A stretch of 64,000 nt of DNA, from positions 42,450 through 106,449 of the forward strand of contig CAOJJB010000006.1 in assembly GCA_948436975.1 (NCBI GenBank), read 5' to 3'. Below the pieces are notes generated by a model that saw nothing but the letters and a program-made list of their open reading frames with translations, was not told the origin of the DNA and made no database searches. Made by a program: the position numbers and the translations under genes. Shown here in pieces: positions 8,370-17,696 of the stretch (position 1 is its first letter; each line of letters opens with the position of its first letter). The DNA is from an uncultured Clostridium sp. GTDB taxonomy: Bacteria > Bacillota > Clostridia > TANB77 > CAG-508.

Positions 8370-9728
8370 CTAAACATTATTTGTTTCAGGATTTGTTGGT
8401 GTTTCAGGTGTTACTTCTGATGACTGTTCATTTGTTGGTGTAGTATCTTCTGTAGATGTTTCTCCATTTGTTATATCTTCTGGTGTTGTTTCATCAATAT
8501 TTGGTATTGAATTATAAAGTTCTTCATAATTTAAATAATATAATTGTATTGGATCTCCTGAACCATCTTTTTTCAATAAGTTAATAAATCCTGCTGTATC
8601 ATTACTATCCATATAAAGTATAAAATCATCTACAATATTTAAGAAACTAGAATAAGATTCTAATTCTTTTATTTTTTCAGGTTCATTATTTTCTCCAAAA
8701 GATTCTACATTTACTCTAAATAATCCAACTGTTAAATCATCATTTTCAGCATCTAAATAATTATAAAAATATGCATAACCATTATTTACATTTAGGTTAT
8801 AAGCTTCTGTTTCACTAATGATTTCTTCTTCTCCTGAATCAATTTTAGTTCTACAAATTTGTTTTTCCTCACTTGTATAATATATATAATCATTTTCAAT
8901 ATTTACACTATATAATCTTTTATCTTGTAAAATAGGTCTTTGATTTTGACCATTAATATCCATTATATAAGTAACATATTCTTCTGAGTTTTCATCTTTT
9001 AAATCATTATATATAATATAATCTTTTGTTATTCCTATATAACCAGTTCCATTTTCTGAAACTACTGACTTGTTTGAACCATCTAAATTCATTTTTGCTA
9101 CATTTGCATTTGTATCTATATAATAAACTGATCCATCTATTACATAAATTTCATAACAATCATTATTAATTTCATTGTCATTTATAACTTGTAAATCAGA
9201 TCCATCTATTTTCATTCTATATATCTTATTATCTAATTGATCATCTTCATTATATGCTTCTTGAATAATTTTTATAAAATAAACATATTTTCCAGATACA
9301 TTTATAGAAACTATTTCTTGATCATTGCTTCCTTCATTCATAAATATTTGTTGCTTATCTGAACCGTCCTTTTTTACTTTAAAAATTCCAACATTTGAAC
9401 TATCTTCATTTGGTGCTAAATAATAAATCCAATTTCCTGATACAGTTCCATATCCATAGTTTCTAATATTTCCTATGGAATTTCCTTCATTTGCATTTGT
9501 ATTATTTATTATAAATACAATTAATAATGCGACTATTGCAATTATTACACATGCTATTACTACTAAAAATCCTTTATTACTTCCTTTTTCTGATTTCTGA
9601 GTTTTTTCTTGATTATTCACATCACTCTTTTCTTTATTTGCAATTTCTTCTAACACCTTTGCTTGACATTCATCACATACTTTGTTTTCTCCATCTGGAA
9701 TTTCTTTTCCACATTTTGTACAATTCAT
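8370..9728 (-). CDS. Zinc-ribbon membrane protein with DUF5050-like beta-propeller
   Basis: 452 residues. A zinc ribbon (C3, C6, C18, C21) is followed by a charged linker, one membrane segment at about 53-76 and a long extracellular domain. The latter has repeats of the type (Y)xVSGNWIYYL...VKKDGSDKQQI, GKYVYFIKI...MKIDGSDLQVI, DGSVYYIDT...MNLDGSNKSVV, as in DUF5050/TolB-like propellers. The C-terminal about 45 residues are Thr/Pro/Glu-rich and may be a wall-spanning tail. AAGGAGG lies ahead of the ATG. It is probably a single-gene unit with its own terminator. Cytosolic zinc ribbon plus external sensor-like propeller is common in Clostridia; the role is unknown. Confidence 0.82.
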   Translation of the reverse strand: MNCTKCGKEIPDGENKVCDECQAKVLEEIANKEKSDVNNQEKTQKSEKGSNKGFLVVIACVIIAIVALLIVFIINNTNANEGNSIGNIRNYGYGTVSGNWIYYLAPNEDSSNVGIFKVKKDGSDKQQIFMNEGSNDQEIVSINVSGKYVYFIKIIQEAYNEDDQLDNKIYRMKIDGSDLQVINDNEINNDCYEIYVIDGSVYYIDTNANVAKMNLDGSNKSVVSENGTGYIGITKDYIIYNDLKDENSEEYVTYIMDINGQNQRPILQDKRLYSVNIENDYIYYTSEEKQICRTKIDSGEEEIISETEAYNLNVNNGYAYFYNYLDAENDDLTVGLFRVNVESFGENNEPEKIKELESYSSFLNIVDDFILYMDSNDTAGFINLLKKDGSGDPIQLYYLNYEELYNSIPNIDETTPEDITNGETSTEDTTPTNEQSSEVTPETPTNPETNNV

Positions 9729-9808
9729 TTGTTTCCTCCTTAAAATTTATATATTAAAACTCTATTAATATACAAAATAAATATTATATATATTAATTAA
9801 TTTTAATG

Positions 9809-11575
9809 TTAAAATGTTATGTTTGCTGATCCTTTAAGATAATTCAATATTAATACTGCATCTGTTACAGTAAAACTTGATGTATTTTTTAATGAAGCAG
9901 CTTCTTTATATTCATTTACTAATGTTTTTGTTCCTTTTACTGCATTTAATATTGTAACTGAATCTACTACTGTTACAAGTCCATCTCCATTAGTATCACC
10001 TTTTTTTACTATTTTATATGTTTTACCTCCTGTTGTAATTGTATATCCTGTTCCTAAATTTCCAGTTGATACTACTGTTCCTGCTGAATTTTTTATAATA
10101 GCATCTGAATACTTAGTTTTCATATTTTCACATGTTATATTTGGTAATATATTTATATAATTTCCTATTAATTTTATGCTATTATCAAAATTATTAGCTG
10201 GAGGGGTTGTAGGAACTGTTGTATTTCCACCTGAATTATTATTTTCAGATGAATCTGATGGTGATGTTGTTCCTGATGATGTACCTGTTGATCCTTTTGA
10301 TACAATATGTTGTTCACCATTTATAGATCTTGCTGCATATCCATATGTTCCATCTTTATTTGAAACAATTAAATCCCAATAATATCCTCCAACCTGCGTA
10401 TTTGCTCTTTGAATTATTTTTATTGATTCATTATTATTTAATGCTCCTATTGCTGTACCATTCGCTGAAGCTCTAACTTTTAAAGATGTGCTTATATTTT
10501 GTACTACTCCATCTTCATATGTAATTTTATTTGTAGTAGTTGAACTTGGTCTTGCTGAAACAATTTTAGGCATATTTTTATACAATGGTATTATAAATAC
10601 ATGATTTATAGAAGATGTTCCATAATATGCTTTTAAACTACTTCCTTGACTTTGCGCTGCCATTATATTCTGTTGATATTGATGTGATGCCATTGTTGAT
10701 CTTCCTGATACATTAAATTTTTGATAATAAAATGTATTTTGACTATATTTTGTCATATAACTTTCTTTTACTTCTTTTGTTCCACCAAATATAGAATCTC
10801 TTCTTGATGTCCAACCATGCTGTTGTGCATATGATAGTCCATTTTTGATTATTGCATCTGTCCCATTTCCATATGATCCTATATTAAAATAATTATAACA
10901 TCCAACATATTGTCCTTTATATCCATTTCCATTACTTAAGGCAGACCCATTTGTTCCATGTTCATTAATTATTTTAGCTATTAAAAAATAACCATTTATA
11001 TTATATTGCTTACTTGCATCTACAATTGCTTGTATTACTTCTGCATTATTTATAAATGAACCATATTTTGACACAGCTCTTGCTATATCATTATATGATA
11101 CATCTGATCCTTCTAGATCTTTAAATTGAAAAACATCACTTTCATTTATAGAATTTCTTGGATCCATCATATATGCTAATGCTTGTAATGAAGCACAGCA
11201 CCATGATCCATTATCATATTTCTTTGTTCCACATATCGGACAAACCCACATTCCATTATAATTATTTCCTATTTGAAATAAGTTTTTAGGGCTTCCTCCA
11301 TGACTTTGATATTCTGATACTAAAACTTCATTCCAATCTATTCCTGTATAATATAATAAAAATGTATAATTTGGATGTTTAGTTTGTAAACTTTGTATTA
11401 GTTTTTTATATCCAGGATATAAATTATCGTCTAATCCATTTATATCACGTGATAAAGTACCTTTTGCCATATCTCCTGCAAAAGAATTAGTAGTAGTTAT
11501 TGGATTAAATGCTATTACTAAATATTGTAATATTGTTAATATTATGATAAAAACTACTATTTTTCTACTTTTCAC
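9809..11575 (-). CDS. Secreted endo-beta-N-acetylglucosaminidase with SH3 and dockerin-like domains
   Basis: About 588 residues from GTG 11575, which has AGAGGTGAT just upstream; a GTG at 11584 is in frame but overlaps that site. Signal peptide at the N-terminus, then a domain with MWVCPICGTKK and YMMDPRNSI, then a GH73-like glucosaminidase core with AKIINEHGTNGSAL (putative catalytic Glu near 208) and YMTKYSQNTFYYQKFN. An SH3b domain covers about 355-430, followed by a Ser/Thr/Pro linker. The C-terminus has GDTNGDGLVTVVDSVTILN and SFTVTDAVLILNYLKG, the paired calcium-binding loops of a type I dockerin. It should cut peptidoglycan glycan chains at the cell surface. No cohesin is in the window. 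Confidence 0.9.
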   Translation of the reverse strand: MKSRKIVVFIIILTILQYLVIAFNPITTTNSFAGDMAKGTLSRDINGLDDNLYPGYKKLIQSLQTKHPNYTFLLYYTGIDWNEVLVSEYQSHGGSPKNLFQIGNNYNGMWVCPICGTKKYDNGSWCCASLQALAYMMDPRNSINESDVFQFKDLEGSDVSYNDIARAVSKYGSFINNAEVIQAIVDASKQYNINGYFLIAKIINEHGTNGSALSNGNGYKGQYVGCYNYFNIGSYGNGTDAIIKNGLSYAQQHGWTSRRDSIFGGTKEVKESYMTKYSQNTFYYQKFNVSGRSTMASHQYQQNIMAAQSQGSSLKAYYGTSSINHVFIIPLYKNMPKIVSARPSSTTTNKITYEDGVVQNISTSLKVRASANGTAIGALNNNESIKIIQRANTQVGGYYWDLIVSNKDGTYGYAARSINGEQHIVSKGSTGTSSGTTSPSDSSENNNSGGNTTVPTTPPANNFDNSIKLIGNYINILPNITCENMKTKYSDAIIKNSAGTVVSTGNLGTGYTITTGGKTYKIVKKGDTNGDGLVTVVDSVTILNAVKGTKTLVNEYKEAASLKNTSSFTVTDAVLILNYLKGSANITF

Positions 11576-11719
11576 TAATATCACCTCTCTTCATATGTAT
11601 AAATTTCCTATTATTCGACTAAATTATATAAATAATATCCTTAAAAGTCAACCTTTTCAATATTACAATTATGTTAAAATTGCACTTCTAACCTCTTTTA
11701 TACAAATTATACTAAATAG

Positions 11720-11762
11720 AATAACACCTTAAATATTAATAAAGTAATATTTAAGGTGTTAT
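11720..11762 (-). terminator. Terminator of metK
   Basis: A 19-bp near-perfect A/T-flanked stem containing AACACCTT/AAGGTGTT and a 5-6 nt loop, beginning at the metK stop. T-rich on both sides. Confidence 0.75.
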
Positions 11763-11764
11763 TT

Positions 11765-12910
11765 TTATACTAATTTAATTATTTGTTCCCATGGCAAATC
11801 TGTTTTTCCAAAATGTCCATAATTAGTAGTTTTTCTATATATAGGCTTTCTTAAATCTAAAGTTTCTATAATTCCTTTTGGTGTTAGATTAAAAGTATTA
11901 TTTACTTTTTTTACAATTTCTGTATCTGATATTTTTCCTGTACCAAATGTATCTATATAAATAGATATTGGTTTAGCTACCCCTATTGCATATGATAATT
12001 GAATTTCACATTTTTTAGCTAATTTATTTGCTACAATGTTTTTAGCTATATATCTAGCCATATAGGCTGCAGATCTATCAACTTTTGTAGGATCCTTTCC
12101 TGAAAATGCTCCTCCTCCATGACGACTATATCCACCATATGTATCTACTATAATTTTTCTTCCTGTTAGTCCACTATCTCCTAAAGGACCTCCTATTACA
12201 AATCTTCCTGTCGGATTTATGTAGTATTTAGTATTATTATCTAATAATTTCTCTGATACAATAGGTTTTATAACATATTCTTTTATATCATTTTTTAATT
12301 GTTCTAATTCTATATTTTCTTTATGTTGAGTAGATATTACTATTGTATCTATTCTTTTGGGTTCACCTTTTTCATATTCAACTGTTACTTGTACTTTTCC
12401 ATCTGGTCTTATATAATCTATTATGTGTTCTTTTCTAACTTGTGTTAGTCTTTTAGAAAGCTTATGTGCTAAACAAATTGGCATTGGCATATATTCTTCT
12501 GTTTCATCAGTAGCAAATCCAAACATCATGCCTTGATCGCCTGCACCTTCTGAATTTTCTCTTAAACCTTGTTTTTGTTCTAATGACTTGTCCACTCCTA
12601 AAGCAATATCAGAAGATTGTTTTGAAATATTTAATAATACTTTACAAGTTCTATAATCTATATCTGTACTTTCATTATCAAAACCAACTTCTTTTATTGC
12701 ATTTCTTACTATATTTTCAATATTTACTTCTGCATTTGAAGTAATTTCACCTGTTATTAATATTTGACCTTTTCCTGCTACTGTTTCACATGCTACCCTA
12801 GAATATGGATCTAGTTTGAAATATTCATCTAATATACTATCTGATATATAATCACAAAGTTTATCTGGATGTCCTTCTGTTACACTTTCTGATGTAAATA
12901 ATCTTTTCAT
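11765..12910 (-). CDS. metK: S-adenosylmethionine synthetase
   Basis: 381 residues, the usual length. It makes SAM from methionine and ATP. Motifs: [20 protein letters not shown] at the N-terminus, [16 protein letters not shown] near 115-130 (the family signature hexapeptide region), [21 protein letters not shown], and [19 protein letters not shown] with the phosphate-binding P-loop and catalytic Lys/Asp. It stands alone under a SAM-I riboswitch and its own promoter, giving feedback repression by its product. Confidence 0.98.
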   Translation of the reverse strand: MKRLFTSESVTEGHPDKLCDYISDSILDEYFKLDPYSRVACETVAGKGQILITGEITSNAEVNIENIVRNAIKEVGFDNESTDIDYRTCKVLLNISKQSSDIALGVDKSLEQKQGLRENSEGAGDQGMMFGFATDETEEYMPMPICLAHKLSKRLTQVRKEHIIDYIRPDGKVQVTVEYEKGEPKRIDTIVISTQHKENIELEQLKNDIKEYVIKPIVSEKLLDNNTKYYINPTGRFVIGGPLGDSGLTGRKIIVDTYGGYSRHGGGAFSGKDPTKVDRSAAYMARYIAKNIVANKLAKKCEIQLSYAIGVAKPISIYIDTFGTGKISDTEIVKKVNNTFNLTPKGIIETLDLRKPIYRKTTNYGHFGKTDLPWEQIIKLV

Positions 12911-12942
12911 ATTTTTCCCCTCTCTTTTCTATAATACAAAAA

Positions 12943-13095
12943 AACTCTATACAAATAGAGTTCTTGAACAATTCTAATTATTATCATAATCATCATTCAA
13001 AGCAACTCTTTTCGCTTTGTCGGTATTAGCACCTAAATTAATAGGTTGCTGTGGAGTCTTAGAGCCGGTTCTCTCGTCCACTCTCGATAATATTG
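12943..13095 (-). promoter_or_regulatory. SAM-I riboswitch (S-box) upstream of metK
   Basis: The minus strand reads ATTATCGAGAGTGGACGAGAG, then CCGGCTC, CAGCAACC, AGGTGCTAATACC and GACAAAGCG, the conserved order of SAM-I aptamers. P1 is closed by ATTATC near 13092 and GATAAT near 12980. The expression platform is a terminator, AACTCTAT/ATAGAGTT (12943-12962), followed by a T-run ahead of metK. SAM binding should favour termination. Confidence 0.93.
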
Positions 13096-13103
13096 TTTTT
13101 GAC

Positions 13104-13132
13104 ATTTTATATTATTTTCTATAGTTTGTCAA
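13104..13132 (-). promoter_or_regulatory. Promoter of the SAM-I/metK transcript
   Basis: TTGACA (13132-13127), 17-nt spacer, TAAAAT (13109-13104), ending a few bases before the aptamer. Confidence 0.8.
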
Positions 13133-13159
13133 CATAATTTTGTTATTTATATAATTTTT

Positions 13160-13993
13160 CTAATTTTCTGATGTTTTCCCTCTCTTTTTTAACACAGGAA
13201 TAAAATTTTCAGCAAATTTATATTTATCTCTATCTTCTATATATAAGAACCCTATTATAGAAAATGCTACTGCTCCTATAAAATTTACTATTAAATCTTT
13301 CATTGTATCATGAATTCCTATATCTAAATATCCACCATCTATTTCTATATTATAAGTAGTTCCATTTTCATCTAAAGCTTGAATAGTTGTTTTATTAATG
13401 TTCTTTATTGTAATTGGAATATTTCTTCCATTTGGTTCTAAATTAACTGTTGAAATTGTACTTAATATTCTATCTTTTTGCATATCTGTTTTAAAAGTTA
13501 CATCCATTCCATATTCAAAAAATTCCCACATAACACCTATTGTCATTGAAAAAGAAAAAGCTACCAAAGAAACAAAAATAGGCGCTAAAGTAACATAAAC
13601 AAATTCTTTCTGATTTAATATATCTATTAAAGAAAAACCTATTGCTGCACATAGAAAACCATTTATTGTATGAAGTATTGAATCCCAATGTTTAATTGTT
13701 AGATAATATTCATTTATTTCTCCCAATATTTCTGCTGAAAAAATAAATAAAAGAATAATTACTTGTAACATATCTGGTAATTTTATATTTATTTGTTTTT
13801 CTATAAATACTGGAACTAAAAATAATATTAATGTTAATACACATAAAAATACATTATTCCACTCTCCAAGAAAAATTTGTCTTACCATAACTATTATTAC
13901 TAATATCCTTAATATTAAATAAACAGTTAATTCCCTTTTACTACTATAATTTGCTATCTTTTCTCTTTTTACTTTTTCTTTCTTTTTTTTCAT
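13160..13993 (-). CDS. Integral membrane protein, DUF2238/YjdF-like
   Basis: 277 residues. A Lys-rich cytosolic N-terminus precedes about six or seven membrane segments. The cores HWDSILHTINGFLCAAIGFSL and MWEFFEYGMD, together with the terminal HDTMKDLIVNFIGA, recall the DUF2238/YjdF membrane family. One soluble insert of about 60 residues (roughly 170-228) separates the penultimate segments. It sits 21 nt after polA on the same strand, so it may be the distal gene of the polA transcript. No function is known for the family as far as I can tell. Confidence 0.78.
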   Translation of the reverse strand: MKKKKEKVKREKIANYSSKRELTVYLILRILVIIVMVRQIFLGEWNNVFLCVLTLILFLVPVFIEKQINIKLPDMLQVIILLFIFSAEILGEINEYYLTIKHWDSILHTINGFLCAAIGFSLIDILNQKEFVYVTLAPIFVSLVAFSFSMTIGVMWEFFEYGMDVTFKTDMQKDRILSTISTVNLEPNGRNIPITIKNINKTTIQALDENGTTYNIEIDGGYLDIGIHDTMKDLIVNFIGAVAFSIIGFLYIEDRDKYKFAENFIPVLKKRGKTSEN

Positions 13994-14014
13994 ATATAAG
14001 AAACCTTTCTAAAA

Positions 14015-16708
14015 TTATTTTGCTTGATACCAATTTTTTCCTTCTTCTACATCTACTTTTAATGGAACTGAAAGATTTGCTGCGTTTTCCATACATTCTT
14101 TTAATAATATTTTTACTTCTTCTTTTTCCTCTAATAGTGTTTCTATTATAAGTTCATCATGTATTTGCAAAACAATTTTAGACTTTAACTTCCTTTTTTT
14201 TAATTCATTATATACTTTTATCATAGCAATTTTCATTATATCAGCAGCCGTTCCTTGTATAGGTGTATTCATTGCTGCTCTATCACCAAATTTTCTAACC
14301 ATATAATTCTTAGAATTTAATTCTTGAATATATCTTCTACGCCCAAATATTGTTTCAACATATCCTTTTATCTTAGCATTTTCTACAATATCTGCCATAT
14401 AATCACGTATTCCATGATATGTTTCTAAATATTGTTCTATATATTGTTTAGCTTCTTTTCTTTGTATATCTATTTGTTCCGCTAAACCAAATTCACTAAT
14501 ACCATAAACTATTCCAAAATTAACAGCTTTTGCTCTACTTCGTAATTGTTTTGAAACTTCTTCAACAGGTACTTTAAATACTTGTGAAGCACTTATTGTA
14601 TGAATATCTGCACCTGAATTAAAAGCTTCTATCATAGTATCATCTTTTGACATATGTGCTAATACTCTTAATTCAACTTGTGAATAATCTGCATCTAAAA
14701 ATATTTTATCATTTTGTGCTTTAAAAACTTTTCTAAGTTTTTTTCCTAATTCTGAACGTGTAGGAATATTTTGTAAATTAGGATCTGTACTACTAAGTCT
14801 CCCAGTGGCTGTAACAGTTTGATGAAAAAATGTGTGAATTTTTCCTGTTTTTAAATTTATATATGGTATCATTCCTTCTACATAAGTAGAATTTAATTTA
14901 ACCAATTGTCTATATTCAAGTATTTTTTCAATTATTGGATGTGATCCTCTAATCTTTTCTAAAGCATCTACATCTGTTGAATAACCACTCTTAGTTTTTT
15001 TAGATGGTGTCAATTGTAATTTTTCAAATAATATAACAGCTAATTGTTTTGTTGAATTTACATTAAATTCTTCACCAGCTAAATTATAAATATCTATTCT
15101 TAATTCTTCAATATGCTCTTTTAGTTTATTTCCATATTTAACTAATTCTTTTTCATCTATGCACATACCTTCCCATTGCATATCAGCTAATATTTCACTA
15201 ACAGGCATTTCTATATTATTAAATAAATCTAAAGAATTTATTTCTTTTAATTCATTTAATAACTTATTTCTAGTTTTTCCTAATACAAAAGCATATATTG
15301 CATATTTATAATTAGATTCCTCTAATTTAGTTTCTGTCATTGTGTCAAATAAACTTGTTTGAATATCTTTTTTATCTTCAATAATATAATCATTTATTTC
15401 TAAATCTAAAAATTGTCTTGCTATTTCCTCTATTGAATATGCATTTGATGTTGCATTTAAAATATATGCAGCAATTTTAGCATCATACATCATATTTTGT
15501 GGAATTATTTCTTGCTGTTTTAATAATATATAATCCTCTTTTATTTTATAACCACACTTTAAAATTTCTTTATCTTCAAAAATCTCTTTTAAAGTTAAAT
15601 TATTAAATTTTATATTATAAACTGTATTTTCCTCTTCAATATAAATATTAATATATTTTATTATCTTTTTAATAATTAAATTACTATCTTTTTCTTCAGA
15701 AGTTTCAAAATAATAATATAGTAGTTTTTGTTTTCTAATTTTCTCTATTAATTCTTTTTCATTTTCTATTTTTTTATATTCAAAAAGTGTTTTTACATCT
15801 TTTTCTTGTATATTTTCTTGAGTTTCTAAATTAAATCTTTCTATATATCTATTAAATCTTAATTCTTTGAATATTTCTAATACTTTCTTTTTATTCCAAT
15901 CTACTAATTTAAATTCAGATAATTCTTTTTGTATTGGTGCATTTATATCTATGGTCCCTAATTCTCTTGATAATAATGCCAATTCTTTATTGTTCTCTAA
16001 ATTTTCTTTTAATTTTCCTTTTGCAATTGGCTCTCCATTTTCTAGCTTATTATATATATTATCAATAGTTTTATATTCTTTTATTAGATTTAAAGCTGTT
16101 TTCTCTCCAATTCCAGGAACTCCTGGTATATTATCTGATGTATCTCCCATAAGTCCTTTTACTTCAATTAGTTCTGTTGGTTCTATTCCATATACTTCTA
16201 AAATTTTGTTTTTATCAAAATTTTCTGTTTCTGTTTTTCCGCCTTTTGTTCTTGGAATTCTTATAGTTATTTTATCTGATGCGAGTTGAAATGAATCTCT
16301 ATCTCCTGTAAGCAATGTTACTTCTATTCCTTGTTTTTCAAAATATTTAGCTAATGTTCCTAAAATATCGTCTGCTTCATAACCAGGTTTTTCTATCACT
16401 TTGATATTCATAGCTTCTAATACTTCTTTAATAATCGGTAATTGTACTGCTAATTCATCTGGCATTCCTTTTCTTGTACCTTTATATTCTTTATACATTT
16501 CATGTCTTTTTGTTGGTTGTTTTACATCAAATGCCACAGCCAAATAATTTGGATTTACATCTTCTAATAATTTAAACATAATTGCTAAAAATCCATATAC
16601 TGCATTTGTATAAGTTCCATCAGCTGTTTGCAACATCTTACTGCTCATTATTCCATAAAATGCCCTATTTAAAATACTATTCCCATCAATAACTACTAGT
16701 TTTTCCAA
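14015..16708 (-). CDS. polA: DNA polymerase I
   Basis: 897 residues starting at TTG 16708, with AAGGAGG upstream. Domain order: 5'-3' exonuclease/FEN (1-290, with VIDGNSILNRAFYG, KPGYEADDILGTL and LMGDTSDNIPGVPGIGEKTA), a degenerate 3'-5' exonuclease region (about 310-480), and the family A polymerase (DADYSQVELRVLAHMS, RSRAKAVNFGIVYGIS and QIHDELI). The proofreading DxE is replaced by YYYFET, so editing activity is probably lost, as in other Gram-positive Pol I proteins. It removes RNA primers and fills repair gaps. Followed closely by the DUF2238-like gene and preceded at 10 nt by the anchored secreted protein. Confidence 0.97.
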   Translation of the reverse strand: MEKLVVIDGNSILNRAFYGIMSSKMLQTADGTYTNAVYGFLAIMFKLLEDVNPNYLAVAFDVKQPTKRHEMYKEYKGTRKGMPDELAVQLPIIKEVLEAMNIKVIEKPGYEADDILGTLAKYFEKQGIEVTLLTGDRDSFQLASDKITIRIPRTKGGKTETENFDKNKILEVYGIEPTELIEVKGLMGDTSDNIPGVPGIGEKTALNLIKEYKTIDNIYNKLENGEPIAKGKLKENLENNKELALLSRELGTIDINAPIQKELSEFKLVDWNKKKVLEIFKELRFNRYIERFNLETQENIQEKDVKTLFEYKKIENEKELIEKIRKQKLLYYYFETSEEKDSNLIIKKIIKYINIYIEEENTVYNIKFNNLTLKEIFEDKEILKCGYKIKEDYILLKQQEIIPQNMMYDAKIAAYILNATSNAYSIEEIARQFLDLEINDYIIEDKKDIQTSLFDTMTETKLEESNYKYAIYAFVLGKTRNKLLNELKEINSLDLFNNIEMPVSEILADMQWEGMCIDEKELVKYGNKLKEHIEELRIDIYNLAGEEFNVNSTKQLAVILFEKLQLTPSKKTKSGYSTDVDALEKIRGSHPIIEKILEYRQLVKLNSTYVEGMIPYINLKTGKIHTFFHQTVTATGRLSSTDPNLQNIPTRSELGKKLRKVFKAQNDKIFLDADYSQVELRVLAHMSKDDTMIEAFNSGADIHTISASQVFKVPVEEVSKQLRSRAKAVNFGIVYGISEFGLAEQIDIQRKEAKQYIEQYLETYHGIRDYMADIVENAKIKGYVETIFGRRRYIQELNSKNYMVRKFGDRAAMNTPIQGTAADIMKIAMIKVYNELKKRKLKSKIVLQIHDELIIETLLEEKEEVKILLKECMENAANLSVPLKVDVEEGKNWYQAK

Positions 16709-16718
16709 ATTATCCTCC

Positions 16719-17648
16719 TTAAATTCCTTTATAATATTTGAATTTTATAGTTGTTATTATTAATATTATTAAAGAAATTAAACATATTACATTTATAATT
16801 ATTTGTTTGCCTACAGCTGGTAACACATTATTTGATGTTGTGTTATCTACATCTGTATTTTGAACTTGTGTTAGTGTTCCATTGTTATTATTTGATATAA
16901 TATTTGTTACTTGTGTATTGTTTTGAGAATTATAATTATTTTTTAGTTTTGAAAAGTCTGCATCTAGATTTACAGTTAATGTAGATATAAGTTTACAAGA
17001 AGATGTTGAGTTTTGTAAATCTTCTTTCTCAATAGACCAATCAAAAGAATTTATTTTATCCATATCATTTATAGTTTGCTTATTTTCATATACCTTCCCA
17101 ACATATTCCATTACTTTGCTACCAAATTCAGAAGCATTTATTATTGATACCTCTGTATTATCAATAATATTATTCTGTTCATTTGAATCATCAACTACTA
17201 TATATGCATTATTTTTAGAAAATGTTCCATTAAAATCTTCTCCCAAATATGAAGATATATACTTGTGGGCATCTTTATATTCAACTCCTTGTATATTTGC
17301 TACTGCTAAATATCCAATCATAGGTAAAATTAAATTATTTGTTTGCCTTTTAAAATCATTATACGACATTCCGTCTTTAACTTGCATCTCTAGCTTAAAT
17401 GTAATCTTTTCAGATAACATATAATTCATATTATATTTTTCACCAGTTGTTGTTTCTATTGTTATAACATTACTATCTAATCCTATTTTATATTTTTTTT
17501 CATTTTGTTCAGAAGTTTCGAATTTTTGAAAAGCACTAATTAAATTTTCATTTGTAATTATATTTGTTGCACTACATACTCCAACAATATTAAACATTAT
17601 TATCAAAAATATTGTAAAAACTATTATATTTTTTAATATCTTTTCCAT
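16719..17648 (-). CDS. Secreted protein with LPxTG-like anchor (LPAVG)
   Basis: 309 residues, unknown family. A signal peptide (about 1-27) ends at VCSA-T. The middle is Asn/Ser/Thr-rich with alpha/beta character. The C-terminus has LPAVG at 276-280, then a hydrophobic segment and the short basic tail KFKYYKG: the layout of a sortase sorting signal, with Val in place of the usual Thr. GGGAGAAG precedes the ATG. It lies between the DUF2207 gene and polA, all co-oriented. If no sortase accepts LPAVG, it would simply be a C-terminally membrane-anchored exoprotein. Confidence 0.75.
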   Translation of the reverse strand: MEKILKNIIVFTIFLIIMFNIVGVCSATNIITNENLISAFQKFETSEQNEKKYKIGLDSNVITIETTTGEKYNMNYMLSEKITFKLEMQVKDGMSYNDFKRQTNNLILPMIGYLAVANIQGVEYKDAHKYISSYLGEDFNGTFSKNNAYIVVDDSNEQNNIIDNTEVSIINASEFGSKVMEYVGKVYENKQTINDMDKINSFDWSIEKEDLQNSTSSCKLISTLTVNLDADFSKLKNNYNSQNNTQVTNIISNNNNGTLTQVQNTDVDNTTSNNVLPAVGKQIIINVICLISLIILIITTIKFKYYKGI

Positions 17649-17696
17649 AAAACTTCTCCCTTCTAAACATAAATCTCAAAATAATTTATAATATAT

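Noticed and set aside
15867-16289. Plus-strand open frame opposite polA (140 codons).
   Set aside because: No ribosome site and it is fully contained in the polA exonuclease region.
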